64,000 bases of DNA from DASQMT01 sp963827335 (GCA_963827335.1 CAWHAP010000014.1:62001-126000), one strand, 5' to 3'. Positions 16,213 through 24,823 are shown, counted from the stretch's first letter. Made by a program: numbers and translations. Notes: a model not told the origin generated them from the letters alone.

Positions 16213-17747
16213 CGCGCCACCCGCCCGCCCGCGGGCGCCGCGCAGCGGGTTCGCTGCTTCGGCGACCTGCCGGACCGCGCGGTGAAGCTGACGGTCTTGC
16301 GGACGCCGTCGCGCCGCGTGATGCGCACCGCCAGCTTCGCGCCCGGGCGCAGTCGCTGCCCGCGCACCAGTCGGTCGAGGATGAGGGACTCGGCCCGCTT
16401 CCCCGCGCGGGCCCTGCGCGTCTTGCGCTCGCAGCCCTTGCCCTTGCAGGTGATGCGGACCCGCTCGCGGCCGTCCAGGTCGACGAGGACGAGCCCGACC
16501 AGCTCGGTCACGCCGGTGATCCGCGCGGAGAGCAGCACCGTGGTCGGGAACGCGGCGTACGGGTCGGCCAGCTCGTCGCAGTCCTCGTCGACCTTGTTGC
16601 CGAGCTTCTCGCGCGCGCCCGGGTGGATCGCGGCGTTGCCGTCGTCGCAGTCGAAGCCGGCGAGGAACCCGTCGCGGTCGCGGTCGAGGTCGACGTCGTC
16701 GGCGCCGTCGCAGTCCTGGTCGACGCCGTCGCCCGGCCGGTCGAACGCGCCCGGCCTGGTCGTCGCGTCGAGGTCGTCGCAGTCGAGCGGCCGGTCGACG
16801 CCGTCGCCGTCGCGGTCCGGCTGGAGGTCGGGGATCGCCTCGACGGTCTCGCACTCCGACGGCCCGTCGATGGCGTCGGTGACGGCGACGTCGACGCCCT
16901 CGGCGCAGTCGGCGCGCTCGGCGAGCCCGTCGCGGGCCAGCAGCGTGTCGTTCCCGTCGTCGCCCTGGATGCGGTCGAAGCCCCCACGACCGTCGATCCG
17001 GTCGGCGCCGCCGCTGCCCGCCAGCGTGTTGGGTGCGTCGTCGCCGACGATCACGTCGTCGCCGGAGCCGCCGCGGAGGCCCTCGACCCCGGTGATCAGG
17101 TCGTTCTCGCCCGCGGCGCCGTCGTCCCGCTGCCCGTCGAGGTCGATGAACACGTCCATCGTGTGAACGCTGTCCGCGTACGACACGAAGTCGTCCGCGC
17201 CCGGGCCGCCGGCGAAGTCGTCGGCGCCGAGGCCGCCGAAGAACACGTCGTCGCCCGCGCCGCCCTCGAGGTGGTCGCCGGCAGGGCCGGTGATGAAGAC
17301 GTCGTCGCCGTCGTCGCCGCTCGCCGTCACGGCGGACGCCATGTCCTCGGCGTCGACCGTGTCGTCGCCCGGGCCGCCCTCGACGGAGAGCGGCACCCCG
17401 AGCGTGCCCGACACCGCCACCCGGTCGTTGCCGGGGCCGGCGACCACGGTCACGCGCACGACCGGCGACACGTTGCACGTCACGTCCTTCGCGTCGGCCG
17501 CTTCGACGCAGCCGGCGCCGTCGGTGAAGTCGGTGGCGCTCGACGACGGCGTGCTGTCGGCCGTGAAGACCGTGCCGCTGCGCGAGAGCTGGAAGCCATC
17601 CGCCGCGGCGGAGGCCGTGACGGTGATCGTGCGCGTGATCGCCGAGTAGCTCACCGTCGCGTTGCCGGCGCCGCTCGCGACCGCGGCGTGGCCCAGCGCC
17701 ATCGAACCGGCGGCGAGGCCGGCGACCAGCATGCGGCATCCGTGCAC
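16206..17747 (-). CDS. Secreted RTX-like/MopE-motif protein (paralogue 1)
   Basis: A 513-residue exported protein with the same architecture as the downstream gene: signal peptide, short beta domain, glycine/aspartate repeats (GGPGDDTVDA, GGAGDDVFFG, GGPGADDFVS, GSGGADRIDG), two MopE-like motifs (DRDGDGVDRPLDCDD, DRDRDGFLAGFDCDD) each ending in a Q/E-DCD knot, and a basic domain with CKGKGC. The start is uncertain: GTG 17747 has GAGAAGG about 9 nt upstream and gives a normal signal peptide; TTG 17783 and ATG 17732 are alternatives. It is divergent from clpS. Confidence 0.83.
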   Translation of the reverse strand: MHGCRMLVAGLAAGSMALGHAAVASGAGNATVSYSAITRTITVTASAAADGFQLSRSGTVFTADSTPSSSATDFTDGAGCVEAADAKDVTCNVSPVVRVTVVAGPGNDRVAVSGTLGVPLSVEGGPGDDTVDAEDMASAVTASGDDGDDVFITGPAGDHLEGGAGDDVFFGGLGADDFAGGPGADDFVSYADSVHTMDVFIDLDGQRDDGAAGENDLITGVEGLRGGSGDDVIVGDDAPNTLAGSGGADRIDGRGGFDRIQGDDGNDTLLARDGLAERADCAEGVDVAVTDAIDGPSECETVEAIPDLQPDRDGDGVDRPLDCDDLDATTRPGAFDRPGDGVDQDCDGADDVDLDRDRDGFLAGFDCDDGNAAIHPGAREKLGNKVDEDCDELADPYAAFPTTVLLSARITGVTELVGLVLVDLDGRERVRITCKGKGCERKTRRARAGKRAESLILDRLVRGQRLRPGAKLAVRITRRDGVRKTVSFTARSGRSPKQRTRCAAPAGGRVARC

Positions 17748-17805
17748 GCCGCCGACCTTCTCAGAGCCAGGCACGCGACGCAAGCCGGCGCTACCCTGGA
17801 GCGCG

Positions 17806-18093
17806 ATGGCGGAGACCGTCGAGCTGCCGCGACCGGCCGGACCCGACAGCGACCTGGGCGGTCACTGGCGGGTCATCGTGCGCAACGACGACCACAACAC
17901 GTTCGACCACGTGGCCAACACGCTGGCGCGCCACATCCCGGGCGTGTCGGTGTCCAAGGGCTACGCGATCGCCGACCTCATCCACACGCAGGGCCAGGCC
18001 GTCGTGTGGTCGGGGATGAAGGAGCCGGCCGAGCTGTACTGGGAGCTCCTGAACGACTCGGGGCTCACGATGGCCCCGCTCGAGCAGGGCTAG
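17806..18093 (+). CDS. clpS: ATP-dependent Clp protease adaptor ClpS
   Basis: A 95-residue adaptor that delivers N-degron substrates to ClpA/ClpC. The core reads WRVIVRNDDHNTFDHV (from residue 21), with the conserved NDDHNTF element, followed by helices that bind the unfoldase N-domain. The start at ATG 17806 fits a leaderless message: TACCCT (17792-17797) ends 8 nt upstream. It stands alone: divergent from the secreted-protein pair and overlapping a convergent gene by 4 bp. The Clp ATPase at 1.2 kb lacks the double Clp-N domain, so the partner is probably another ClpC elsewhere. Confidence 0.93.
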   Translation: MAETVELPRPAGPDSDLGGHWRVIVRNDDHNTFDHVANTLARHIPGVSVSKGYAIADLIHTQGQAVVWSGMKEPAELYWELLNDSGLTMAPLEQG

Positions 18094-18419
18094 CTGCTCA
18101 CCCCGTTCGGGATCTCGCTGCCGATCCCGCCGCGCGCGACGAGGTCGTGCCAGACGTAGAGGATCGGCACCTGATAGAAGCTCTGGTAGTCGGCCCGCCA
18201 GGCGGAGAACTCCTCGCCGTACCAGTAGCGCTCGAAGTCCGCCTTCTCCTCGAAGCTCGCGAGCTGGAGGATCTTGTAGGCGTCGTCGCGCGAGCGGTAG
18301 ATCGCGTACTCGGTCGCCCCGTAGCGCAGGGCGATCGGCGCGATCTGCTCCACGGCCGCCTCGAACTGGTCGCCCCGGAACAGCGTGGCGTACCAGGGGA
18401 TGTGCACGACTCCGGCCAT
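18090..18419 (-). CDS. Small protein coupled to crotonyl-CoA carboxylase/reductase
   Basis: A 109-residue soluble protein of unknown function. The pattern VVHIPWYATLF - helix - ATEYAIYRSRDDAYKILQLASFEEKADFERYW resembles dimeric ferredoxin-like (ABM/EthD) folds with a strand-helix-strand repeat. Its ATG overlaps the stop of ccr (TGATG), so it is translated with it. It could be an accessory factor of the carboxylase or an unrelated monooxygenase-like protein; the only evidence is the coupling. The C-terminus overlaps the convergent clpS end. Confidence 0.8.
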   Translation of the reverse strand: MAGVVHIPWYATLFRGDQFEAAVEQIAPIALRYGATEYAIYRSRDDAYKILQLASFEEKADFERYWYGEEFSAWRADYQSFYQVPILYVWHDLVARGGIGSEIPNGVSS

Positions 18420-19666
18420 CAGGCCCCCACCTCCGCGCGGATCGCACCGGGCCCGTCCGCGGTGCGCCCCAGGCCCTCGGCCGCGGCGCCCACGAGGATG
18501 GCGATCTTCCCCAGGTGCTCGTTCTTGTACATCGACTGGTGCGCGTCGGCGACACCGTCGAAGGTCATGGTCTTCCACAGCACGGGACGGATCTTGCCTG
18601 ATTCGATCAGCTCGTTCGCCCTCGTCGCCTCGTAGGCGTTCGCGAAGTGGCTGCCGATGATCTGCTTCTGGCGCATCCACAGGTAGCGCACGTCGAAGTC
18701 GAGCTGGTAGCCCGAGGTCGCGCCGCAGATCACGACCTTGCCGAACGGCTTGACCGTCAGCACCGAGGTGGGGAACGTCGCGCGGCCGACGTGCTCGAAC
18801 ACGACGTCGGGCGCGCCGCCGAGCAGCTCGCGCACGTGCCTCGCGAAGCGGCGCGACTCCTTGGCGCGCGCGGCCTCCTCCGCCTCGGACTCGCCGCCGC
18901 GGCGCATCATCCCCGTGAACTCGTTGCGGTCGATGACGTCGCAGGCCCCGAGCGAGCGGCACAGCTCGCCCTTGCCGGCCGAGGACACGACGCCGACGCA
19001 GTCGGCGCCGGCCAGCCGGCAGAGCTGCACGGCGAACACGCCCAGGCCGCCCGCGGCGCCCCACACGAGCACGCGGTCGCCCGACTGGATCCCCGCCTGG
19101 TCGATCAGCATCCGGTAGGCGGTGAAGTAGGTCAGCCCGTAGGAGGCGGCCTCCTCCCAGGACAGGTGCGCCGGCTTGGGCAGGAGCTGCTGGGCCTGGA
19201 CCTTGCAGAACTGCGCGAACGAGCCCCAGGTCGTCTCGTAGCCCCAGATCTGCTGCGACGGGGCGGCGAGCGGGTCGAGCCCGTGCACCTCGACGTCCTC
19301 GTAGGAGGCCTGGTTGCAGTGCAGGACGACCTCGTCGCCGGGCTTCCAGCGCGTGACGCCGTCGCCGACCTTCCACACGATCCCCGAGGCGTCCGAGCCC
19401 CCGATGTGGTGGTCCTCGTCGTGGTAGCGGAACACCGACACCGGCTTGCCCAGGGCCGCCCAGACGTTGTTGAAGTTGACGCCGGCCGCCATCACGCGGA
19501 CGACGACCTCGAAGGCGCCGGGCTCCGGCACCTCCATCTCCTCGAGCTGGAAGGCCTCCAGCGGCTCGCCCTGACGCTCCTCGCGGATCACCCAGGCGGC
19601 CATCGTGGCGGGCAGCTCGCCCGGCGCGACGTCCAGGTGCGCGACTTGGCTGATGTCGACGGCCAT
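18419..19666 (-). CDS. ccr: Crotonyl-CoA carboxylase/reductase
   Basis: A 415-residue member of the medium-chain dehydrogenase/reductase superfamily. Markers of the Ccr branch are the N-terminal extension, AAGVNFNNVWAALG, the YHDEDHHIGGSDASG segment, WGYETTWGSFAQF, the NADPH-binding VLVWGAAGGLG and the late KQIIGSHFANAYEA. The enzyme reductively carboxylates crotonyl-CoA to ethylmalonyl-CoA with NADPH, the entry step of the ethylmalonyl-CoA pathway for C2 assimilation or supply of extender units. ATG 19666 is preceded by TAGGAT ending 6 nt upstream, suggesting a leaderless mRNA. It is coupled to the following 109-residue gene. Confidence 0.9.
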   Translation of the reverse strand: MAVDISQVAHLDVAPGELPATMAAWVIREERQGEPLEAFQLEEMEVPEPGAFEVVVRVMAAGVNFNNVWAALGKPVSVFRYHDEDHHIGGSDASGIVWKVGDGVTRWKPGDEVVLHCNQASYEDVEVHGLDPLAAPSQQIWGYETTWGSFAQFCKVQAQQLLPKPAHLSWEEAASYGLTYFTAYRMLIDQAGIQSGDRVLVWGAAGGLGVFAVQLCRLAGADCVGVVSSAGKGELCRSLGACDVIDRNEFTGMMRRGGESEAEEAARAKESRRFARHVRELLGGAPDVVFEHVGRATFPTSVLTVKPFGKVVICGATSGYQLDFDVRYLWMRQKQIIGSHFANAYEATRANELIESGKIRPVLWKTMTFDGVADAHQSMYKNEHLGKIAILVGAAAEGLGRTADGPGAIRAEVGA

Positions 19667-19724
19667 GCGGCGATCCTAACCGCGGCAGGTAGGAATTCGC
19701 GCCGGTCTCGGGGAAGGAGACGGG

Positions 19725-21779
19725 ATGACACGGAAGTTGCTCGCCGCCGCGCTCGTCAGCGCCGCCGCCCTCTCCGCCGCGACGCCGGCGCACGCCGCCC
19801 GCAAGGGCTGCGACCCGATCGCGCGCGGGCACTGCCTGCTGCCGTTCCCCAACGACTTCCTCACGGTCCCCGACCGCGGCTCGCCCACGGGGCGGCGCCT
19901 CGCGCTGCCGCAGGCGGCGATGCCGCGCAACAAGGACGGCGTGCGGATCGACCCGCGCGAGTGGAACCGGGCCGACGGCTTCAGCCCGGGCCAGCAGATC
20001 ACGGTGCGGATCCCCGGCGTCGACACGGTCGCCGCCGCGCGGCGCAACCGCCTCGTGCCCGTCACCGACATCGGCAAGAGCTTCGCGAAGCGCCAGCGCG
20101 TCGTGCTGATCGACGCGCGGACGGGCGCGCGCCAGCCGATCTGGGCGGAGGTCGACAGCGCGGCGCCGCGGGCGGGCCGGCGGGCGCTCCTGATCCGGCC
20201 GGCCCGCAACCTGCGCGAGGGCCGCCGCTACGTCGTCGCGCTGCGCAACCTCCGCACCGCGGGCGGCAGGCGGGTGAAGCCGACGACGAACTTCCGCTTC
20301 TACCGCGACCGCCGCATGACGCGCTCGCGCGCCGTCGAGCGCCGCCGGCCGGCGATGGAGCGGATCTTCGCGTCGCTCAAGGAGGCCGGCATCGCCCGCC
20401 GGAACCTGGTGCTCGCGTGGGACTTCACCGTCGCCAGCCGCGCGTCGCTCGCCGGGCCGATGCTCCACATCCGCGACACCGCGTTCCGCGCGCTCGGCGA
20501 CGCGAACCTGGCCGATCTGAAGCCCGAGGGCCGCTCGCCGGCGTTCACGGTCGTGAAGGACGAGCTGACCGGGCCGGAGGAGACGGAGATCGGCCGCGTG
20601 ATCGAGGGCACCGTGAGCGTGCCGTGCTTCCTGCAGAACGCGGGCTGCGCGGTGGGCGCGGGGTTCAACCGCGGCGCCGACGGCAAGCCGCTGCAGAAGC
20701 CGGGCAACACCTACGCCGCGTTCTTCCGCTGCGTCGTGCCGCGCGTGCTGCCGCCGGCGGGCGGGCGCGCCCTGCTCTACGGGCACGGGCTGCTCGGCAG
20801 CCCGCTCGACTCGCGCGACGCCGCGCAGGGCCAGCTCAAGACGCTCGCCGCCCAGAAGGGGTTCACGGTCTGCGGCACCTACTGGAGCGGCTTGTCGGCC
20901 GCCAACGGCGGCGAGGACACCGGCCAGGCGGCGGCGGCGATCCAGGACCTGTCGAAGTTCGGCGCGATCACCGACCGGCTCCAGCAGGGCATGCTGAACA
21001 TGCTCTTCCTCGGCCGGGCCATGGTGGCCGCGGACGGCTTCCGCGCGCATCCCGCGTTCGCCGGCGCCTTCGACGCGACCGCGCGGCTGTACTACGACGG
21101 CAACTCGCAGGGCGGGATCGAGGGCGGCGGGCTCACGGCGGTGGCGCCGGACTTCGACCGCGCCGTGCTCGGCGTCCCCGGCATGAACTACTCGACGCTG
21201 CTGGCCCGGTCGGTCGACTTCGCGCCGTTCCGGACGCTGCTCGAGGGCGCCTACGCGGATCCGCTGGAGCGCTCGCTCATCTTCTCGCTGCTCTCCAACC
21301 TGTGGGATCGCGGAGAGGCGAACGGCTACGCGCGGCACATGACGAGCCGCCCGCTGCCGAACACGCCGCCGCACGAGGTGCTGTTCCACGTCGCGCTCGG
21401 CGACCACCAGGTGGCCCCGGTCACCGCGGAGGTCGCGGCCCGCACGGTCGGCGCGCGCGTCTGGGACCGGCTCGATCCGGGCCGCTCGGCCGACCGCGTC
21501 CCGTTCTACGGGATCCCGAGGCTGGACGCGTTCCCGTACGCGGGCTCGGCGCTCGTCGTGTTCGACGCGGGCCCGGTCACGGCCGCGAACCCGCAGGGCA
21601 CGCCGGTGCCCCCGACCGCGAACGTCCCGCCGTCCGCCGGCCAGGACCCGCACGAGTTCCCGCGCCGCACGCAGGAGGCGCGCGACATGAAGGACCAGTT
21701 CCTGCGCATCGGCGGGCGGCTGGAGACCCCGCCCTGCGGCGGCGGGGTCTGCCGCTCGAACGGGTGGACGGGGCCGTAG
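19725..21779 (+). CDS. Secreted alpha/beta-hydrolase-like protein
   Basis: A 684-residue exported protein. The signal peptide ends in PAHA. The first third is a beta-rich domain (FPNDFLTVPDRGSPTGRRL..., IRPARNLREGRRYVVALRNL). The second half looks like an alpha/beta hydrolase: GHGLLGS oxyanion-type loop, then the nucleophile-like GNSQGG (Ser near residue 466) and a late segment HVALGDHQVAPVTAE with a possible catalytic His. Substrate unknown; large secreted esterases of this layout are common in soil actinobacteria. The start ATG 19725 has AAGGAGA upstream. A hairpin terminator overlaps the stop. Confidence 0.75.
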   Translation: MTRKLLAAALVSAAALSAATPAHAARKGCDPIARGHCLLPFPNDFLTVPDRGSPTGRRLALPQAAMPRNKDGVRIDPREWNRADGFSPGQQITVRIPGVDTVAAARRNRLVPVTDIGKSFAKRQRVVLIDARTGARQPIWAEVDSAAPRAGRRALLIRPARNLREGRRYVVALRNLRTAGGRRVKPTTNFRFYRDRRMTRSRAVERRRPAMERIFASLKEAGIARRNLVLAWDFTVASRASLAGPMLHIRDTAFRALGDANLADLKPEGRSPAFTVVKDELTGPEETEIGRVIEGTVSVPCFLQNAGCAVGAGFNRGADGKPLQKPGNTYAAFFRCVVPRVLPPAGGRALLYGHGLLGSPLDSRDAAQGQLKTLAAQKGFTVCGTYWSGLSAANGGEDTGQAAAAIQDLSKFGAITDRLQQGMLNMLFLGRAMVAADGFRAHPAFAGAFDATARLYYDGNSQGGIEGGGLTAVAPDFDRAVLGVPGMNYSTLLARSVDFAPFRTLLEGAYADPLERSLIFSLLSNLWDRGEANGYARHMTSRPLPNTPPHEVLFHVALGDHQVAPVTAEVAARTVGARVWDRLDPGRSADRVPFYGIPRLDAFPYAGSALVVFDAGPVTAANPQGTPVPPTANVPPSAGQDPHEFPRRTQEARDMKDQFLRIGGRLETPPCGGGVCRSNGWTGP

Positions 21780-21788
21780 CCGGCCCCG
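21769..21788. terminator. Bidirectional terminator-like hairpin
   Basis: CGGGGCC (21769-21775) and GGCCCCG (21782-21788) form a perfect 7-bp stem with a 6-nt loop that contains the TAG stop of the plus-strand gene. It lies between convergent genes ending at 21779 and 21804. No T tract. Confidence 0.5.
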
Positions 21789-21803
21789 CCCACCCGGAGC
21801 GCG

Positions 21804-23360
21804 CTACACCGTGGCCAGCTCCGCCTCGGCCTCGGGGGCCGCGACGGGGGGAGCAGCCGGCTGCACGCGGCCCGGCGCGATCAGGAACCAGGCCACCACC
21901 GCGGCGAGCGCGAGCATCCCGGCGCTGACGGTCATGCCGGCGCCGAGCGCGTCCACGAACGCGTGGTGCGCGGCCGACACCGTCTCCGGCGAGGCGCCCT
22001 GCAGGCCGGCGCCCGAGCCGAGGCCGTCGACCAGCGCGTCGCGCGCCGGCTCGGAGAGCGACGGCAGCGACTGCTGGATGTCGTGGTGGCCGACGGAGGC
22101 GACGAGCGCCCCGAGCGCGGCGACGCCGAACGTGCCGCCGACCATGCGGAACATGGACAGCGTGCCCGAGGCGACGCCGGCCTTCGTCCGGTCGACGGCG
22201 TTCATCGCCGCCATGGTCATCGGCGACATCACGAGGCCGATGCCGACGCCGAGCAGCACGAACGCGCCGACGAGGAACCCGTAGGAGGTGTCGACCTGGA
22301 TGCGCGACTGCCACAGCAGCGAGGCGGCGACGATCAGCAGGCCGGCGACGATCAGCGGCCGCGGCCCGATCCGGTCGGCGAGCCGCCCGGCGACGGGCCC
22401 GGCGACGATCAGGATCAGGGTCGTGGGGAGGAAGCGGATGCCGGCCTCGAGCGCGCTGTAGCCGAGGATGTTCTGCATGTAGAGGGCGAGGAAGAAGAAC
22501 GTCGCCAGCATGCCGAACGTGACCATGAACGCGACGATGTTCGCGCCGAGGAACTGCTTGGACCGCAGCGCCTCGAAGTCGACCACCGGAGCGCGGCTGT
22601 GCTTCTCGACGGCCACGAAGGCCACGCCGGCGACGACGCTGACGGCGAGCAGCGCGATGATGCCGGGCGAGCCCCAGCCCCACGCGTTGCCCTCGACGAG
22701 CGCGAACACGAGCGCGGTCAGGGTGGTGGTGAGCAGGGCGATGCCGGGGAGGTCGACCGTGCGCCCGACGGTCTCGTCGCGCGACTCGTGCGCGGCGAAC
22801 AGCGTCACGACGACGGCGCCGACGGCGACGGGGAGGTTGAGGAAGAAGATCGCCCGCCACGAGACCTCCTCGGTCAGCCAGCCGCCGAGCACCGGGCCGA
22901 CGGCGAGCGCGATGGCGGACACGCCGGCCCACGTCCCGATCGCCTTGCCGCGCTCCTCGGGCGGGAACGCGTTGGAGATGATCGAGAGGGTGCCGGGCAT
23001 CATGAACGCGGCGCCGATGCCCTGCACGGCGCGCGAGGCGACGAGCCATCCGTCGCTCGGCGCGAAGCCGATCGTGGCGGACGCGAGCGCGAACACGACG
23101 ACGCCGGACAGGAACATCCTGCGGCGGCCGAAGATGTCGCCGAGCCGGCCGCCGGTGACCAGCAGCACCGCGAACGTGAGCGTGTACGCGTTGACGGTCC
23201 ACTCGAGCGCCGAGAGGGAGGCGCCGAAGTCCCGCTGGATCGACGGCAGGGCCACGTTCACGGCCGTGTTGTCGAGCATGATCATGAAGAGGGCGAAGCA
23301 CATCGCCCCGAGGGTCCACCAGCGGCGGTTGTCCTCGGAGAGCCTGAAGCGGTCGGTCAT
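21804..23360 (-). CDS. MFS drug-efflux transporter, DHA2/EmrB-QacA family
   Basis: A 518-residue inner-membrane antiporter with about 14 transmembrane helices. Family motifs include LDNTAVNVALPSIQRDFG in helix 1 (motif D1), GGRLGDIFGRRR between helices 2 and 3 (motif A) and GPVLGGWLTEEVSWRAIFF (motif C). It should export hydrophobic or cationic drugs with proton exchange. Its ATG overlaps the TGA of the MarR gene (ATGA), and the pair is transcribed from the MarR promoter, so efflux is likely derepressed by a MarR ligand. Confidence 0.92.
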   Translation of the reverse strand: MTDRFRLSEDNRRWWTLGAMCFALFMIMLDNTAVNVALPSIQRDFGASLSALEWTVNAYTLTFAVLLVTGGRLGDIFGRRRMFLSGVVVFALASATIGFAPSDGWLVASRAVQGIGAAFMMPGTLSIISNAFPPEERGKAIGTWAGVSAIALAVGPVLGGWLTEEVSWRAIFFLNLPVAVGAVVVTLFAAHESRDETVGRTVDLPGIALLTTTLTALVFALVEGNAWGWGSPGIIALLAVSVVAGVAFVAVEKHSRAPVVDFEALRSKQFLGANIVAFMVTFGMLATFFFLALYMQNILGYSALEAGIRFLPTTLILIVAGPVAGRLADRIGPRPLIVAGLLIVAASLLWQSRIQVDTSYGFLVGAFVLLGVGIGLVMSPMTMAAMNAVDRTKAGVASGTLSMFRMVGGTFGVAALGALVASVGHHDIQQSLPSLSEPARDALVDGLGSGAGLQGASPETVSAAHHAFVDALGAGMTVSAGMLALAAVVAWFLIAPGRVQPAAPPVAAPEAEAELATV

Positions 23361-23806
23361 GGGGAGGGGATCCTTTCCGCGATGGGGAGGAGTGCGGCGT
23401 GCAAGGCGGACCGCTCGTCCGCGGACAGCTCGGCGGCGAAGGCGACGATGGCCTGCTCGCGCGCCGCGGAGAGCCGGTCGAGCACCTCTCGTCCTGCGGG
23501 GAGCAGCGAGATGCGCTTGGAGCGGCGGTCCGTCTCGTCCTCGCGCCGGGTGACGAGCCCCCGGTCCACGAGTCCGTCGACCGAGCGCGACATGGCGGGG
23601 AGCGACATCGCGAGCCCGTCGGCGAGCTGCTTGAGCGGCATCTCGTCCTGTTCGGACAGGTGGAACAGCGACTTCATCTGCGTGAACGACAGCCCGATCT
23701 CGCCGAGCACGCGGAACATGTCCGGCGAGGCGGTGCGGTTGATCTGCATGGAGAGCCGGCTGAGGAGCTCGGCCAGTTGTTGCGGTGTCGCAACTGTTGC
23801 TTGCAC
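23357..23806 (-). CDS. MarR-family transcriptional regulator
   Basis: A 149-residue winged-helix repressor. The core shows LSFTQMKSLFHLSEQDEMPLKQLADGL, recognition-helix region SLPAMSRSVDGLVDRGLVTRRED and wing ETDRRSKRISLLPAGREVL. The GTG start at 23806 is supported by TATCGT (23819-23814, minus strand) ending 7 nt upstream (leaderless). Inverted repeats over the start region suggest autoregulation. It is translationally coupled to the efflux pump gene and divergent from the HtrA-like protease. Confidence 0.92.
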   Translation of the reverse strand: MQATVATPQQLAELLSRLSMQINRTASPDMFRVLGEIGLSFTQMKSLFHLSEQDEMPLKQLADGLAMSLPAMSRSVDGLVDRGLVTRREDETDRRSKRISLLPAGREVLDRLSAAREQAIVAFAAELSADERSALHAALLPIAERIPSP

Positions 23807-23819
23807 GCATGCAACGATA
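23779..23819 (-). promoter_or_regulatory. Likely MarR operator and promoter region
   Basis: GTTGCG-gtgt-CGCAAC (23779-23794) lies just inside the MarR coding region. TTGCA-cgca-TGCAA (23801-23814) covers the MarR start codon and is flanked by a wider GTTGC (23796-23800)/GCAAC (23811-23815) pair. The second repeat sits between the start and the -10-like TATCGT (23819-23814). This is the classical position for MarR self-repression. The HtrA gene's own TATCGT (23857-23862) is about 40 bp away and may be co-regulated. Confidence 0.6.
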
Positions 23820-23869
23820 GCAAGCGATGGCTGGAAGGCAAGGGGCCGGGAGTCGCTATCGTTCCGCAA

Positions 23870-24823
23870 GTGACCATCGAGGCGGCGATCCCGGACGAGG
23901 CCGACGCGCTCGACGCCTACTCGCGCGTCGTGACCTTCGTGGCCGAGACCGTGTCGCCGTCGGTGGCGAACCTGCGCGTGCGGCGCGGCCGCGCGGCGGG
24001 CGGCGGATCGGGCGTGGCGATCACGCCGGACGGCTTCCTGCTCACCTCCGCGCACGTCGTCGAGGGAGCGGCGGGCCGCGTCCACGCCTCCTTCACCGAC
24101 GGCCGCGAGCTGGGCCTGCGGCTCATCGGCGCCGACCCGCTCTCCGACCTCGCCGTGCTGCGGGCGGACGAGCCGGCCCCCGCCCCGGCGCCGCTCGGCG
24201 ACGCCGCCGCGCTGCGCGTCGGCCAGCTGGTCGTCGCGATCGGCAACCCGCACGGCTTCGCGAGCTCGGTCACCGCGGGGGTCGTGTCCGCGCTCGGCCG
24301 CTCGCTGCCCACGCGCGCCGGCCGCACGGCACGCGTCGTGGACGACGTGATCCAGACGGACGCCGCGCTCAACCCGGGCAACTCGGGTGGCGCGCTCGTC
24401 GACGGGCGCGGCCGCGTCGTCGGGATCAACACCGCGGTCGCGGGCGTCGGGCTCGGCCTCGCCGTCCCGGTGAACGCGGTCACGCGGCAGGTCGTCGCGG
24501 CGCTGATGCGCGACGGCCGCGTGCGGCGCGCGTGGGCCGGCATCGCCGGCGGGACGCGGCCGCTGCCGCCGCGGGTCGCCGCGCGGCTCGGGCGCCGGAC
24601 CGGGCTGGAGGTCGTCGAGGTCATCGCCGACTCCCCGGCAGCGCGCGCGGGCATCCGGCCGGAGGACCTCGTCGTCGCGGCGGGCGGCGCGCCCGTGGGC
24701 GGCGTGGCCGACCTGCAGCGGGTGCTCACCGCCGACACGATCGACCGTCCGGTGGAGCTGGCGGTCGTGCGCGGGGGGAGCGACCGGAAGCTCGCGCTCG
24801 TGCCGCGCGAGCTCCCGGCCTGA
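23870..24823 (+). CDS. HtrA/DegP-like trypsin-fold protease with PDZ domain
   Basis: A 317-residue serine protease with the full triad: His in SAHVV (residue 62), Asp in SDLAV (93) and Ser in NPGNSGG (172). One PDZ domain follows (about 235-310, GLEVVEVIADSPAARAGIRPEDLVV). There is no signal peptide or N-terminal membrane anchor, so unlike typical HtrA it appears cytoplasmic. The GTG start at 23870 is preceded by TATCGT ending 7 nt upstream (leaderless). The head-to-head arrangement with the MarR/efflux operon suggests a shared stress context, but this is inference. Confidence 0.88.
   Translation: MTIEAAIPDEADALDAYSRVVTFVAETVSPSVANLRVRRGRAAGGGSGVAITPDGFLLTSAHVVEGAAGRVHASFTDGRELGLRLIGADPLSDLAVLRADEPAPAPAPLGDAAALRVGQLVVAIGNPHGFASSVTAGVVSALGRSLPTRAGRTARVVDDVIQTDAALNPGNSGGALVDGRGRVVGINTAVAGVGLGLAVPVNAVTRQVVAALMRDGRVRRAWAGIAGGTRPLPPRVAARLGRRTGLEVVEVIADSPAARAGIRPEDLVVAAGGAPVGGVADLQRVLTADTIDRPVELAVVRGGSDRKLALVPRELPA

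Noticed and set aside
14686..17739. A 1017-codon frame spanning both secreted RTX/MopE proteins
   Set aside because: Upstream of 16212 this frame is arginine-rich shadow sequence. The signal peptide at ATG 16212 marks a separate gene.
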